A stretch of 20,000 nucleotides of DNA from Chrysomallon squamiferum (GCA_012295275.1 CM022668.1:8872541-8892540), one strand, 5' to 3'; positions 9,897 to 19,042 are shown, counted from the stretch's first letter. Notes: a model not told the origin generated them from the sequence alone. Program-made: numbers and translations.

Positions 9897-9902
9897 AATA
9901 AA
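9897..9902 (+). terminator. MGAT5: MGAT5 candidate polyadenylation signal
   Basis: A canonical AATAAA lies 97 bp after the stop codon and is followed about 45 bp later by a long T-rich element (9950-9971), a usual cleavage-site arrangement. Further AATAAA copies at 10228 and 10838 could serve longer 3' UTR forms. Confidence 0.55.
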
Positions 9903-9949
9903 CTTTGATAACAAAATAATACATCTGCATGAATGAAGGATGCTGACAT

Positions 9950-9959
9950 TTTTTTTTTT

Positions 9960-9998
<39 letters not shown>

Positions 9999-10000
9999 TT
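9950..10000. repeat. Poly-T followed by (ATT)n
   Basis: About 22 T, then about nine ATT units and another T run, downstream of the MGAT5 AATAAA. Confidence 0.93.
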
Positions 10001-10460
10001 TTTATTATATATGTTTTTGGGGGGATATCAAACATAAGTGGGTACAAAAGTTCATTATAGACTGAAAATAACTGTTTTTTTAATGATTAACTCAGTCTGA
10101 AAGTTTATTTTTACTTGGCTGCTTACAAAATGACATGATAAAAACAAAAATGTCAGGCTTCATGTATATCATGAACTTGTTATTTGTTATAATTTGTTTT
10201 TATAAAAGGAAATTGCCCACCAGAAATAATAAATTAATTCAGATGAATACAAAATGTACTTACAACATTTCTTAATACTGTTATAAGCACATTTTGCAAT
10301 TTACATGATATTCTATTTCTGTTTTAATGTTTTTAATTTTATTATTTTTAATAATGGTCAGTACTGCAATACCAAATGATCTTGCTGAAAAATATACGCA
10401 TTTAAAGGTTTTCAGCATCAGTGAAAAAAGATGAATATTACTGTCTTTGATTTTTGATTG

Positions 10461-10513
10461 TTATTACAGTACCTTGTTTTTTTATTTTTTTTATTATTAT
10501 TATTATTACAGTA

Positions 10514-10544
<31 letters not shown>
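10461..10544. repeat. Tandem duplication with T-run expansion
   Basis: TTATTACAGTACCTT occurs at 10461-10475 and again at 10503-10517, a 42-bp period. Each copy is followed by a T-rich stretch, the second of about 29 T. The pattern suggests a local duplication with homopolymer growth. Confidence 0.75.
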
Positions 10545-10546
<2 letters not shown>

Positions 10547-12862
10547 CTCCATTTGATTCATTTATCTATAATCAGTATTATTGTTGTTTGTGTTATTGGG
10601 TTTCCATTTATGTTGCTTTATTTTATAACAGAGATCATTGGAAAACTACCGCAACATTTCATCACTTAAAAAATTTAATATAATCATAGTAAAATTATTT
10701 TATTCTTATGCTCAATCTTGTCTGTTAAAATTTTATGAGAAATTTTAATCATTTTTGTACAGTAGTTAGTTATATAAATAATTTAGCTTTATTATTTACT
10801 CAGGAATCATTATTCTGCCAGTAAACATGTTCAGAACAATAAACAAGCATGGCCATTATTTTATCATTTGCAATATGTTAAATATGATTGCTTTTTTTTT
10901 TTTTTTTTCTAAATTATTATTAATCTACCAGACAGATTATTTTTGTTAAACTTGATGTGATAAAGAGAGCATATGTTAAATCTTTTTTCTTTTTTCTTTT
11001 TTTTTTTTGAGTTGTATGTTGTTATTTTGTTTGTTATTGTTTGGTGTTGGATTTCTGTCTAATAATAATCAAAGTGAGTATTCCAAAGTAAGTTAAAGTC
11101 ACCTGTCCAATTACTGTGATGTTTCTTCTGTCCAAATCGATAAATAAAAGTCATGGCTATACTGATTTGAACTGAGATAATCAAATTACTGTTTTTTAAA
11201 AATGATACAGTGACATCAAACCAGCTGATTTATTTCAGCCACTTTTTATTAGCAATTAAATAAATATTTTTAGAAAGCTAAGCAAAACAAATGATGAAAT
11301 AATTGTTTAATAAAACCCATTAGTCTTATTTGTATTGTATTAGGTTATTTGTGTTGTAAAAACAAAGATTTTATAAGCAAATATGTTCTTACACCCACAG
11401 CGTTCTTTATATTTTATAGAAATATTTTGATCATGTATTTAATCAAACTTTGATTTAATTTACTTGTACGTATTATAATATTGTATGTATATATCATTCG
11501 CAGTGTGCACGTGTCTGTCAAATCACCTTTAATTAGTTTAAAATGTGTAACATAAAATGTATATTAATATATTTAGAGCACTCTTCAGTGAAATTATTCA
11601 CTTATATTTTCTTATTTTTGTTCACAGTATATAAAATGTATTTAGTTGGAAACATAAAACACAAAGGAAAGCAATATTATTAATAGATGCATTTACATCT
11701 TACATGATTTTTATGTATCTTGGTGCAAAGGTAAAACATTTCATTATTTTGGTATTTTAGAAAACAAATTATTTAACAAAGAACACTTCACAAGCTTGAC
11801 AAGGAAAAAATAAAAATTAAGATTGTTTAGCTTTCAATTCATTCAGTAATATATGTATATTTATATTTATATATATATATACAGAAACTTATACAAATTT
11901 TCTACAGTTGTGAAAGTTTTGAAAAGAAAAATATTTAGCAACTTTAGTTTGCTGTATAGTTTTAATTCAGTTCAAAACATGTTTTCATAAAATGTTTGTT
12001 TTATATCCATTTTCCTAGTCGTATATATATATATATATATGGAGGATAGGTATTTTCGTACGTTGTTTCTCTGCATTTATGGTTATGTTCACTGATAGAT
12101 GTCTTTATATATGCATCATCAGCTGTTCTCTGAAGTGCAAATATTTATGTTTTTGCCAATAAGTAAATTAACTTTGGTGTTTTGTTATTATTGTTATTTT
12201 AATGGCATGATAAATGCCATGTATAATATGTCTTTCACAAATCGGAGATTAAAATACATTGAAGGAAAATGAAAAAAGAAAAATATAGCAGAAATACATG
12301 GGTGTGTATTGAAGTTCAGAAGACGAGAAAATGTCTGTCTCCAATAGAGAAATTATAATAATAGTAATACTGAAAAGGTTCAGTTCACTTTCAATGAAAA
12401 AAAAAAAAAAGAATAAAAGATACACCCTTAATAAATAGCCTATTTAAATGTTTTTGGGATATCACTAGTCAATCCACAATTTTTTTTTTTTTTTTTTTTC
12501 TTTAATTTTATGAAATAAAGAATACAAATGAAATTTGTGTTGGTTTTATATATATTTAAAAGTAAAGAAAAAGATACATATTTACTGATGAAGTGATGAT
12601 CACATTATTAATGTATCCTTTAGGTTTTATTTATCAACAGTCCTAGTATTAATTTAACTATTGGAAAGGTATATAATAATAATATTAATATTGCTTCTAA
12701 GAAAGTTGTCAGCAGTACTGTCAACAGCAAGTGAACTCACACATGCTAAATTAATTCATTTACCTAAATCTGCTAAAATTAAAATTAAATTTATTGAAAT
12801 TTAATTTAATAAATATTTATTATCAATTATTATAATTATTATAATTACTATTATATTAGTTT

Positions 12863-12902
12863 ATCATCATCATCATCATCATCATTATTATTATTATTAT
12901 TT
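12863..12902. repeat. (CAT)n / (TTA)n compound microsatellite
   Basis: About seven CAT units change directly to ATT/TTA units in the intergenic region. Confidence 0.93.
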
Positions 12903-13954
12903 CTAGTTATTGCACATAATGATTTTTTTTATATATATATCATTCCCATGCATTGCAGGAGTCAGGTTAGGATTGTGCTGTTTAGAAGTTAGTTATGAAC
13001 AAGGTATGTGGTTTTGTGCAGTTGTTGATTAATTAAAACAATTATAATGTCTGCGAAAAAAAACAGAATTTTATAAATAATATTCAGAATTAAGCAAACT
13101 GAAAAACTAACTATAGCAATAAAGTTAATGCATATTAAGACTTGAACTTTGTTATGAATCATGACCTGTTGGAAGCAAGGGAAATAAAAAAAAATAAAAA
13201 TAAAAAAATATAATAATAATTATCTCTATAAATTTATTTATTCTGTCAGCACTAGTTCAAGAATAAATATTTATATTTTTAAATATCAGAGGCTGAATTT
13301 ACTCGCCAATTATTAGCGTCCGTACTTTAGCCTAACGTTTAGGGGTACAAAGGCATCACTAATTATTATTTCTATTTTATTTCCCCACTGTATGATGTCA
13401 AGATATGCCTAAAATTCGTCATTTATATCAGTATTTCTAAACCTACATTAATGCACAATAGCGAAAGAGTTAAAAATTAATCTGCTGACGAAAAATATTC
13501 CAACAACTTCATGGCAATGCTTTGGTCTAAATTTCAGTATTTTCGTGAAATTTAAGCAAATGTAATGTTTTATATAAAATAAATAACTTACCCTGAATAA
13601 CTTCAGATCTGTCTGCGGTGAAACTGGTTATGTGAGTAATTGAACTTGTTGCATGATGTTGTAATAATAGTTTTTGACAGAAGTCGTAATCAAATGTACC
13701 TCGCATGTAACTTCTAGCGGGAATAGATCACGTTACAACGTTAACCAGTCAGTGATCCGAACACGACTATGTACGAATACCAACGAACGAGGTTTTCATA
13801 TACGATTACAATATCAAACTTTATATTCATCGTTTCTAGGATTAAAAAAAAAGAAGAAGAAAAATTACTCAATTTCATTATTCATAAAAGAAGAGAAAAA
13901 AAGGTTTGAAATTGCGAAATCTACCATCATAACTACGCAAATGCATGAATATTA

Positions 13955-13964
13955 TTTATTTATT
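13955..13964 (-). terminator. SIGMAR1: SIGMAR1 candidate polyadenylation signal
   Basis: On the minus strand this reads as overlapping AATAAA copies, about 560 nt after the SIGMAR1 stop. A nearer variant ATTAAA reads on the minus strand at 14282-14277, about 240 nt after the stop. Which one is used cannot be told from the sequence. Confidence 0.35.
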
Positions 13965-14142
13965 TACAGTGACTGGCGATGTATCAATTTAAAAATATAT
14001 ACACAAGCATATAATCTTTTTTTTTTTTTTTTCTTCTAGAAAATCCATTCTTATGTGTACGCAGTAGGGACTTCGAAATGAGCTAAAAATAAAATTATCT
14101 TCGTGAACAAGAAGGGATTCTGAATCTATCCTTTGCCTAGGC

Positions 14143-14144
<2 letters not shown>

Positions 14145-14205
<61 letters not shown>
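14145..14205. repeat. (AT)n microsatellite, about 61 bp
   Basis: Uninterrupted AT dinucleotides downstream of SIGMAR1, possibly inside its 3' UTR. Confidence 0.97.
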
Positions 14206-14207
<2 letters not shown>

Positions 14208-14408
14208 CAAACAAATAAATAAGGCAACAAACACTACAGAAATAATAACGAAAAAACGGATTGAAAAAAATATAAATTTAATTAAAAAACATTAGCAAAC
14301 AGTGTTAAATTTCAAGAATTATAAAACTTCGAATGAAAACAATAAAAGAAAACAATTAAAAAAACATTTGTTTTTGAATCTCCGTTCGAATAAAATTGGA
14401 GGTATAAA

Positions 14409-14467
<59 letters not shown>
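14409..14467. repeat. (AAT)n microsatellite, about 19 units
   Basis: Near-perfect AAT repeats beginning 55 nt beyond the SIGMAR1 stop codon. In the SIGMAR1 message they would read as UUA/AUU repeats in the 3' UTR. Confidence 0.97.
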
Positions 14468-14469
<2 letters not shown>

Positions 14470-14522
14470 TTTAAAAAACACCCCAAAACCCACAACAACA
14501 ACTGTTGCCTGGTATATTTACT

Positions 14523-14767
14523 TCATAAGGATTCTTTCAAAGTCTGTTTTATTTCTGAGATGTAAAAACCCGCCTCCAGTAAAAGTGCTTTTACATAAAT
14601 CCTTATTATATAAAATACTGTTACGAAGTCCTGAGTGCTGAAGAAAGAATCGGAAAGTGCAAATCCGAGCGTTGACGGAATGAATCCTCGGCCGTATTCG
14701 ACCATCCACGTACCATGGGTCCACGAAACGGCAGTTACTTCGCCCCAGTCGTGAAAAACAGTATCAC
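14523..14767 (-). CDS. SIGMAR1: SIGMAR1 exon 4 and stop
   Basis: This exon encodes residues 144-224, with the TGA on the minus strand at 14525-14523. It has [20 protein letters not shown] and [12 protein letters not shown], against human [20 protein letters not shown] and VFSTQDFLTLFY. The C-terminal tail is about six residues longer than human. The acceptor TTATCCCAAG lacks the usual C before AG, but frame and homology support it. Confidence 0.94.
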
Positions 14768-16383
14768 CTTGGGATAAAAATGATAACAAATAAGGTGGAT
14801 CAAAATGAGACACGTTATGTTTCAGTTTTCTCAACATTCATAAGACTCAATGAAAGACGAAGCAAGACAGTGTATGAGAATGAGAGAGAGACAGAGGCAG
14901 ACACGCACAGAGAATGAGAGCTTTGCGAAATTAAACAATTATCTCACTGTTGTATATTAATCGCGAATGATAGCCTTTCATATTATTTTAATAAACTGTC
15001 TTTTCCTCTATTTCATTTTATTTCATTTTATTTTATTTTATTTTATTTTATTCTATTCTATTCTATTCTATTCTATTCTATTTTTTATCTCATTTATTTT
15101 TAATTATGTTTTATTATTATTATTATTATTTGTTTCTTTCTTTCTTTCTTTGGTTGGTTGCCGTTCAATCAGTATTTAAAATTAAATCCGCGTTTCATAC
15201 CTGGCCCAAACACGTAACTTTTGAGCGAGCCTTCCCGCCACTGGCGGAATGACCCAGTCAGAATAGTATCAGAAACGTTAGCAAAGTAGCGACCTGCAAC
15301 AAAAGTAATATAGTTAGCTATCTCTTAAATGACATCAACAGTAACAGTGACATTAACAACAACAATGGTAATAACAGAAGTAATAGCAATGTTAGTAACA
15401 GTAGTGCCAATAAATCTGCTTTAAATTAATAATAGGTTAATTACAATAACTACGCTTATGAATGAATGAAATGAATACAAAATCTGTTACTAATATTTAC
15501 TAAATAGCTTCCCCCATTCTTTGGTCTACTCTTATCAAACAACATAAAGCAATCCTTCACATCAAAGAAAAATAATAACAACTTTCGTTTTATCAGCCGT
15601 AGGCCATTAATTGTTTTTAAAAAAAAGAAAAAAAAGAAAGCCAGTGACGGATATAATGAACTGATAATGTGCGGCGGCTCTAACCACTGGGTACCAGTCT
15701 AACGGGATATCTGAGGACTGTATTGAAGAATATTTACCTGAATGTCCGGATGTGTCGACAGCTGTTCCAAAAAACAAAACGTATTCGGTAAGCGATGCGT
15801 GGATAATACACATAGCGCCCATCCAGCCACCAGCATTCATAAAAATCCACTGCAAACTATTCTTGTCTAAAATATGGCCAGGATATTTGAAATAAAATTC
15901 TTTATGAATTTCACTGAAGGATATGGCAGGATCTTCGCCTAAAAACAAAACATATGTTGAGGAATATAGAACAACATGGTTTATTTAACAAAACACTCAA
16001 TAGATTTTATATCTCCTCGGACATAATTATGGTGAAAGACAATTCATGTAACGAGATAAAAAAAAAAAAAAAACCTCCACATGGCCACGTCGTGAGTTAC
16101 TCTTTTCTGTTGACTCCAAGAGATCTTTTATATGCACTATACTTTACATTACATAAAATATCACAAATAACTCAGTACTACACGAGTGGTCGATCCGATG
16201 ATCCTGTGCATGCTAGTTGGATGAGGATATAACATGACGGACGCACCTAAGAAATCTGTTTAGGTTCCATTTTAGTCATTTTTACGAAGCATTTCTTAAA
16301 GAGTCTTGACAAATAGTTTGTAAAATCAGTTAAATTGTCATTATTATTATCGTTATTATTTTCTCCATTTTTTTTTTAACTGT

Positions 16384-16465
<82 letters not shown>

Positions 16466-17049
16466 TCTTTTGACAAACAATAACCATAACATTTTATTCA
16501 AATACTCAAAAAAGAACCGTACATATATTTTGTCCGTCCCGAATGAATTAAATACAGTCCGTCCACTTTAATTTCACTTTATTACTGATGAACAGTGTTT
16601 ACTAATAATAACATACGACCATAAAATAAAGTTAGCGAATGTAGATGGATTACTATCATTTTACGTTATTTTCGTTTCTTTTTCTTCATAATCATTATTA
16701 TTATTATTATTAAATATATTTTTCCAAAAGTTCTAGTATTTAAATGTAAAGTTTATTTAGTAATGATCTAATAACAAAAATGTATGGGGTAATATTAAAA
16801 CCAGATATCCCTTTTAGTTTAACAGTGTTACGAGTTTATTTTGAACTGAACCTTAATGGATGACCTTAATTCGGTCTCACGCCAGGTTCTAGTTACATGA
16901 TCATTTAACCTACCAACATATCTGTTTGCAATTGCTGCTACGCTGTCGGCAGAAAACAAATAAGATTTTCTTTCAAGCCAGTACTGTATACAAAATATAC
17001 TGAATGAAATAAACAAAATCCATTTTACTATCCTCCGAAATAATGCCAT
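14523..17049 (-). CDS. SIGMAR1: Sigma non-opioid intracellular receptor 1 (sigma-1 receptor), complete, 4 exons
   Basis: The joined minus-strand CDS is 17049-16914, 15938-15738, 15293-15201 and 14767-14523. It totals 675 nt, or 224 residues plus TGA (human 223). All introns are GT...AG and phase 1. Sigma-1 receptor is an ERG2-family ER membrane protein with one N-terminal membrane helix and a cupin-like ligand-binding barrel. It binds sterol-like and cationic amphiphilic ligands and modulates Ca2+ channels and ER stress. The helix is at about residues 7-25 ([19 protein letters not shown]). Diagnostic motifs are [26 protein letters not shown], split here as [10 protein letters not shown] and HASLTEYVL, then [20 protein letters not shown] and FSTQDF. 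Asp121 (SDT) and Glu167 (WMVEYG) align with human Asp126 and Glu172, with the same 46-residue spacing, so ligand binding should be retained. The ATG context ACCATGG is strong. Confidence 0.95.
15010..15082. repeat. Compound pentanucleotide repeat (TTTCA)(TTTTA)n(TTCTA)n
   Basis: Two TTTCA-type units interleaved with TTTTA lead into about five TTTTA units and then about seven TTCTA units. The array lies in SIGMAR1 intron 3, antisense to it. Confidence 0.95.
15112..15151. repeat. (ATT)n and (TTTC)n short repeats
   Basis: About six ATT units, then about four TTTC units, in SIGMAR1 intron 3. Confidence 0.9.
15201..15293 (-). CDS. SIGMAR1: SIGMAR1 exon 3 (93 bp)
   Basis: The translation is (G)[18 protein letters not shown], then [12 protein letters not shown]. 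It aligns with human RYWAEISDTIISGTFHQW and REGTTKSEVFYP. The exon was found by translating the minus strand between exons 2 and 4. The acceptor is GTTGCAG|GTCGC and the donor is CCAG|GTATGA, both phase 1. It holds Asp121 of the ligand pocket. Confidence 0.95.
15738..15938 (-). CDS. SIGMAR1: SIGMAR1 exon 2
   Basis: This exon encodes residues 46-112. [20 protein letters not shown] matches human [20 protein letters not shown], and the exon ends in SGHS. The acceptor is TTTTTAG|GCGAAG and the donor is TCAG|GTAAAT, phase 1. Confidence 0.95.
16386..16461. repeat. (TC)n microsatellite, about 75 bp
   Basis: Uninterrupted TC dinucleotides in SIGMAR1 intron 1. On the sense strand this is a (GA)n purine tract that could adopt unusual structure. 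Confidence 0.97.
16914..17049 (-). CDS. SIGMAR1: SIGMAR1 exon 1: membrane helix
   Basis: This exon encodes residues 1-45 plus one base: basic MALFRR, the membrane helix, and then IANRYVG, matching the human LARQYAG position. The donor is GTTG|GTAGGT, phase 1. Reading on past the donor gives unrelated residues, which fixes the exon end. Confidence 0.92.
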
Positions 17050-17093
17050 GGTAATTCAAATTGTTCCTGATCACAAGCGAACGCGAGTTACAA

Positions 17094-17105
17094 CGATATA
17101 TACCG
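17094..17105 (-). promoter_or_regulatory. SIGMAR1: SIGMAR1 possible TATA element
   Basis: On the minus strand CGGTATATATCG lies about 45-56 bp before the SIGMAR1 ATG. If used, it would leave a very short 5' UTR. TATATA is common in AT-rich DNA, so support is weak. Confidence 0.25.
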
Positions 17106-17145
17106 ACAATTGCCGAATGATTGTTACAGTAAAATGGTCTTAAAA

Positions 17146-17212
17146 GAACAGTTTTCGATGCATGTTTATGGAAGTGTGAACAGTTTTCGATGGATTTTAT
17201 AGAAGTTTGAAC
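17146..17212. repeat. 31/32-bp imperfect tandem duplication upstream of SIGMAR1
   Basis: Copy 1 (17146-17177) and copy 2 (17178-17208) both begin GAACAGTTTTCGATG and end in a GAAG(T)-rich segment. A further GAAC begins at 17209. The array lies 97-163 bp upstream of the SIGMAR1 start, inside the interval between the two divergent genes. Confidence 0.9.
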
Positions 17213-17319
17213 TAAAAGTAAATGTTTAATTAATTGCAGCTATCGTTTAATAATATTTTACTCTTCTGCATTTGATTTCCTCCACCCTAAATATTTTGTT
17301 TACATTTTATTGATAGAAA

Positions 17320-17362
17320 ATTGTTATTGGTTTACAATAATGGCGAAAAACATTTCCGGATC
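17320..17362. promoter_or_regulatory. Putative divergent core promoter (SIGMAR1 / unnamed gene)
   Basis: Within about 40 bp there is ATTGG (inverted CCAAT box, 17326-17330), AATAATGGCG (YY1-like, 17336-17344) and TTCCGG (ETS-type, 17354-17359). It lies about 300 bp from the SIGMAR1 ATG and just upstream of a strong donor on the + strand. Motif matching was by eye and transcription start sites are inferred. Confidence 0.4.
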
Positions 17363-17445
17363 CAGTGAATAATTTATCGACAGTAAAATTGTTTTCAGGA
17401 TATGTTTATTGCGCAAGTTGTCTCATTTACACAGTTTATCTGTCG
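17340..17445 (+). other. Putative noncoding first exon of the rightward gene
   Basis: The exon is inferred to end at CTGTCG|GTAAGT (donor GT at 17446-17447), which matches the donor consensus perfectly. The 5' boundary is unknown and lies near the promoter-like motifs. It contains a 10-codon upstream ORF at 17340-17372. It would splice to the acceptor at 18888-18889, in front of the first coding exon. Confidence 0.4.
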
Positions 17446-17997
17446 GTAAGTAAAAATATTTGTGAGCTTTTACTTCTTTTCTTTTTTCTTTTATATTTTT
17501 ATCTTATTACTTATTACTATATAATAATATTAGGTTATTTATCCGATATATCCATTTGACAAATAACATGAAAACACACTAATCGTAGTTTATACAAGTT
17601 ATAGTTAGTTATACTATACTAATAATGCTGTACACCGTATTATACAGTTTATTATATATTTTTTAATTTATTATTATAGTTGACACATTGAACTAATTTT
17701 AGAAGATTAGATTTATTAATTTACTGTTTTATTTTATTTCTTTCGATTTTTTTGTTTTTCACGTTAAACTACAATTATACAACTACGGTCACCATCGTAT
17801 TAGTAAACGATAGATGAATGGTATTAATGTTGCGCAAATAACTAATCTTGATTAACTTTGTATCAGATATAAGCAGGATTCATGCAGTTATATCAATTGC
17901 AACATATCCTGTTTCTCATAATAAATCCTAAGTTCTATCAGTATTACTATTAGATATATGTATTTTATTTATTTTATTTTATTTCATTTTTTTGTTT

Positions 17998-18002
<5 letters not shown>

Positions 18003-18045
<43 letters not shown>
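18003..18045. repeat. (TA)n microsatellite
   Basis: About 43 bp of uninterrupted TA. Confidence 0.97.
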
Positions 18046-18047
<2 letters not shown>

Positions 18048-18297
18048 TGTTTATTCGTAATATGCATTAACAAATAATTCCAACAAATTTCAGTTTTTTC
18101 ATAATTATGTAATTGGCAAGGCTTGTAGCAACTTCATTTGAGCTAAGATACTAAATATGATTGTGAACAGCATGTAAAAGAAAGCATAATTATCAAGTTT
18201 AAAAAAAATATTATTTGAATTTACATCGTTTTATTCTACACATAACACTATAACCAAGGTTTCACTGAATAAAGCAAATGATTTTCATTGTTTAAAG

Positions 18298-18567
18298 CAG
18301 GCATGTACAAAAATGTTTACAATAGTTTCAATGTTTTTTTGTTTTTTTTGGTCAGATTACTTCACTACTTTGTATTCGTGAATGCTGCTAAATTGCTAAA
18401 ACATTTGTATGCACATCTATACTATAGATTAAGCATTGTGCAAAGGCAATAAATATAAACTGATTATAATAAACTTTTTTGTTTCTTAGTTCTGTTGGTG
18501 TGGCCCCAAACATACTCAAATTTTCTTATGCAGCAATACTAGATAAGACTTGGGTTTGACACTTCTG
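18298..18567. mobile_element. hAT-like MITE (nonautonomous), 270 bp
   Basis: The left end is CAGGCATGTACAAA. The right end, reverse-complemented, is CAGAAGTGTCAAAC. Both resemble hAT terminal inverted repeats of the CAGnGGTGTCAAA type, with about 10 of 14 positions matching with one gap. The flanks are GTTTAAAG (18290-18297) and GTTTGAAG (18568-18575), an 8-bp target duplication with one mismatch, as expected for hAT. There is no transposase ORF. The divergence suggests an old insertion. A GTGTGGCCCCAAACATACTC segment near the right end is also typical of hAT-derived sequence. Confidence 0.65.
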
Positions 18568-18817
18568 GTTTGAAGCACAAATTTCTATATTGTCCATAAA
18601 AAGCAAGCTCAACTTTGGAAAAAAAATAATTAATAAATAAATACTTACATAAATAACCACAGTAGTGGTATTTAGTGGCATTTCAAAGGCTGGATGAGAA
18701 GATGAGTTGTTAAATTAAGTGTATTCGAGTGTAACCATAGGGTCATCCAACAAAATCACTAAGCAGGTGTTCCAGTGATGTTCAGTTAGTGATAGTCAAC
18801 CTGTATTATTGTTGTTG

Positions 18818-18883
18818 GTGGTGTCATCCTTGTTGTTGTCACTGCTGCTGTTGTTGTTGTTATTATTATTATTATTATTATTA
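18818..18883. repeat. (TTG)n / (TTA)n trinucleotide tract
   Basis: Degenerate TTG/CTG units grade into about eight TTA units immediately before the acceptor at 18888-18889. It gives spurious poly-Leu and poly-Asn frames. Confidence 0.92.
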
Positions 18884-18933
18884 GTCCAGATAGGATACTT
18901 GGAAGTCTTTTGGCATAAACTGAGTGAAACAAT

Positions 18934-19042
18934 ATGGACCAGGATGGAGGTGAAACATTTAAAAAGGTCTACACAGCTGAACCAGAAGCAGGTGACGCAC
19001 TTCTCACAATAAACCCCCAAGCAAATCAGTCTAGTTGCTACG
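18934..19042 (+). CDS. Unrecognised gene, coding exon with start codon
   Basis: This exon encodes 36 codons plus one base. The preceding acceptor TTAGTCCAG at 18888-18889 would give a 44-nt 5' UTR part. The donor is CTACG|GTAATA, phase 1. Codon usage looks protein-like, whereas reading on into the intron gives Phe/Leu/Ile-rich noise. Confidence 0.65.

Larger units (their letters stand above)
9801..14522. other. Convergent intergenic region / possible extended 3' UTRs
   Basis: This 4.7-kb AT-rich stretch lies between the tail of MGAT5 (+) and the tail of SIGMAR1 (-). Open frames here are low-complexity (Phe/Tyr runs from T-tracts, Ile runs from ATT repeats) and do not look coding. It holds AATAAA copies, simple repeats, one TGTATATA Pumilio-type motif at 11486 and a short hairpin (ATGGCAT...ATGCCAT, about 12203-12220). 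I see no tRNA, intact transposon or protein gene. Confidence 0.7.
14768..16913 (-). other. SIGMAR1: SIGMAR1 introns
   Basis: Three phase-1 introns: 16913-15939 (975 bp), 15737-15294 (444 bp) and 15200-14768 (433 bp). They contain the microsatellites listed separately and a degenerate AAC/AGT-type trinucleotide stretch at about 15329-15410. No nested gene is evident. Confidence 0.9.
17446..18889 (+). other. Putative first intron of the rightward gene
   Basis: This 1.44-kb AT-rich stretch has no credible ORF. It contains a (TA)n run, an hAT-like MITE and a TTG/TTA-rich tract before the acceptor TTAGTCCAG. Intron status depends on the inferred noncoding exon. Confidence 0.4.

Noticed and set aside
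12960-13001. Possible 42-bp exon between TTGCAG and GTATGTGG
   Set aside because: Splice-like ends occur, but the short insert has no link to either gene and no coding signal. It would need transcript evidence.
13674-14039. 121-residue open frame on the + strand
   Set aside because: It does not start with ATG, contains Lys and Phe runs from homopolymers, and resembles no family I know. Only its CpG content is notable.
14302-14565. Frames with about 19 isoleucines on both strands
   Set aside because: They are translations of the AAT microsatellite downstream of SIGMAR1 and overlap its last exon.
16188-16225. GGTCGATCC resembling a tRNA/SINE B box
   Set aside because: It is two bases short of the consensus, there is no suitable A box at the right distance, and no clover-leaf could be drawn.
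15954-16232. 92-residue frame antisense inside SIGMAR1 intron 1
   Set aside because: It includes a poly-A-derived Lys run and lacks any recognisable domain. A chance frame is likelier than a nested gene.
18809-19012. Frame rich in leucine that overlaps the third gene's first coding exon
   Set aside because: The leucines come from the TTG/TTA repeat, there is no ATG, and the overlapping frame starting at 18934 has a proper start and splice sites.
18796-19020. Minus-strand frame with an Asn run
   Set aside because: The poly-Asn is the reverse reading of the same TTA repeat, and no homology or splice context supports it.
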